NCBI GenBank assembly: GCA_002439665.1
Contig: DJPC01000129.1
Coordinates: 1-8,676, forward strand
Direction: 5' to 3'
Source: Dialister sp. UBA6422
Lineage (GTDB): Bacteria > Bacillota > Negativicutes > Veillonellales > Dialisteraceae
Length of the DNA stretch: 8,676 nucleotides
The notes beneath the pieces were generated by a model, which had not been told where the DNA came from, ran no database searches, and worked only from the letters and a program-made list of their open reading frames with translations. A program made the position numbers and the translations under genes. How positions within the stretch are numbered: the first letter of the stretch is position 1; the number at the start of each line of letters is the position of its first letter. Below, one piece after another: positions 8,475-8,676 of this stretch.

Positions 8475-8676
8475 TTATTCTCCATATACCTTGAGAAGGA
8501 ACGGAGCCACCTGTTTTTTACGAGACATGACTTTCGGCAAATATACATACCCATTTTCCACTTTTTTGCCAAATGCTTTTTCAGCAGCTTCTTCGGCACC
8601 AGCAGTGAACCACAGATAGGTATCTTCTGCTAAAATATCTGTGACCATCAGATAAGAAGCTTCATAGCCTTTTTCT
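8475..8676 (-). CDS. ppaC: Manganese-dependent (family II) inorganic pyrophosphatase, C-terminal part
   Basis: Only the last 66 codons are in the window; the gene continues beyond the right edge. Family II pyrophosphatases hydrolyse pyrophosphate to two phosphates in the cytoplasm, pulling biosynthetic reactions forward. The fragment is the end of the DHHA2 domain. It contains SYLMVTDILAEDTYLW, then EKAFG, and the diagnostic SRKKQVAP segment (fragment residues 51-58), whose Arg and Lys bind substrate in characterised members. The TAA lies at 8477-8475, followed by a clear terminator, so this is a separate transcription unit from pcrA. The catalytic DHH domain cannot be seen here. Assignment rests on the C-terminal motif only, but that motif is distinctive. 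Confidence 0.85.
   Translation of the reverse strand, partial: EKGYEASYLMVTDILAEDTYLWFTAGAEEAAEKAFGKKVENGYVYLPKVMSRKKQVAPFLLKVYGE

Noticed and set aside
8428..8633. Two short plus-strand open frames near the right edge
   Set aside because: They overlap the ppaC tail in antisense. The minus-strand frame carries the conserved SRKKQ motif and is clearly the real one.

Overview
The window is a housekeeping segment of a bacterial chromosome. All recognisable genes lie on the minus strand and read from high to low coordinates. In transcription order they are: the C-terminal end of a manganese-dependent (family II) inorganic pyrophosphatase, the UvrD-like helicase PcrA, NAD-dependent DNA ligase LigA, a SlyD-like FKBP prolyl isomerase, and the three subunits of the tRNA-dependent amidotransferase, GatC, GatA and GatB. 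NAD-dependent ligase, PcrA with a C-terminal Tudor-like tail, family II pyrophosphatase and GatCAB together indicate a Firmicutes-type organism. From memory, the pcrA-ligA neighbourhood next to gatCAB fits the Negativicutes (Veillonella/Dialister/Megasphaera-like), but this is inference and the genus is not assigned.

Layout. From 8676 to 8475 is the ppaC tail, closed by a rho-independent terminator at 8362-8405. From 8361 to 8249 is the leader of pcrA, containing an 18-bp imperfect palindrome. pcrA (8248-6026), ligA (5964-3967) and slyD (3906-3484) are separated by only about 60 bases each and probably form one transcription unit, with a small inverted repeat over the ligA stop codon. It ends at a hairpin with a perfect 18-bp stem (3405-3454). 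A gene-poor stretch follows, then an extended -10 promoter (3220-3248) that drives gatC (3174-2890), gatA (2877-1444) and gatB (1447-35). gatC and gatA are 12 bases apart, and gatA and gatB overlap by ATGA.

Function. PcrA and LigA serve DNA repair and replication (unwinding and nick sealing). The FKBP isomerase is a folding helper. GatCAB converts Glu-tRNA(Gln) and Asp-tRNA(Asn) to the correctly amidated forms in species lacking GlnRS and/or AsnRS.

Most notable observation. Base composition and codon choice change inside gatA, at about 2480-2560. Upstream of that point (gatC and the first ~115 codons of gatA, as well as slyD, ligA, pcrA and ppaC) the DNA is moderate in G+C, with CTG, GGC/GGG and ATC codons. 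Downstream (the rest of gatA, all of gatB, to the window edge) it is clearly A+T-rich, with TTA, ATA, GGT and AGT codons. The reading frame is intact. The simplest readings are homologous replacement of gatB and most of gatA by DNA from an A+T-rich relative, giving a mosaic GatA, or a chimeric assembly joined at a conserved block. I see no CRISPR array, tRNA or rRNA gene, insertion sequence or obviously novel system in this window.
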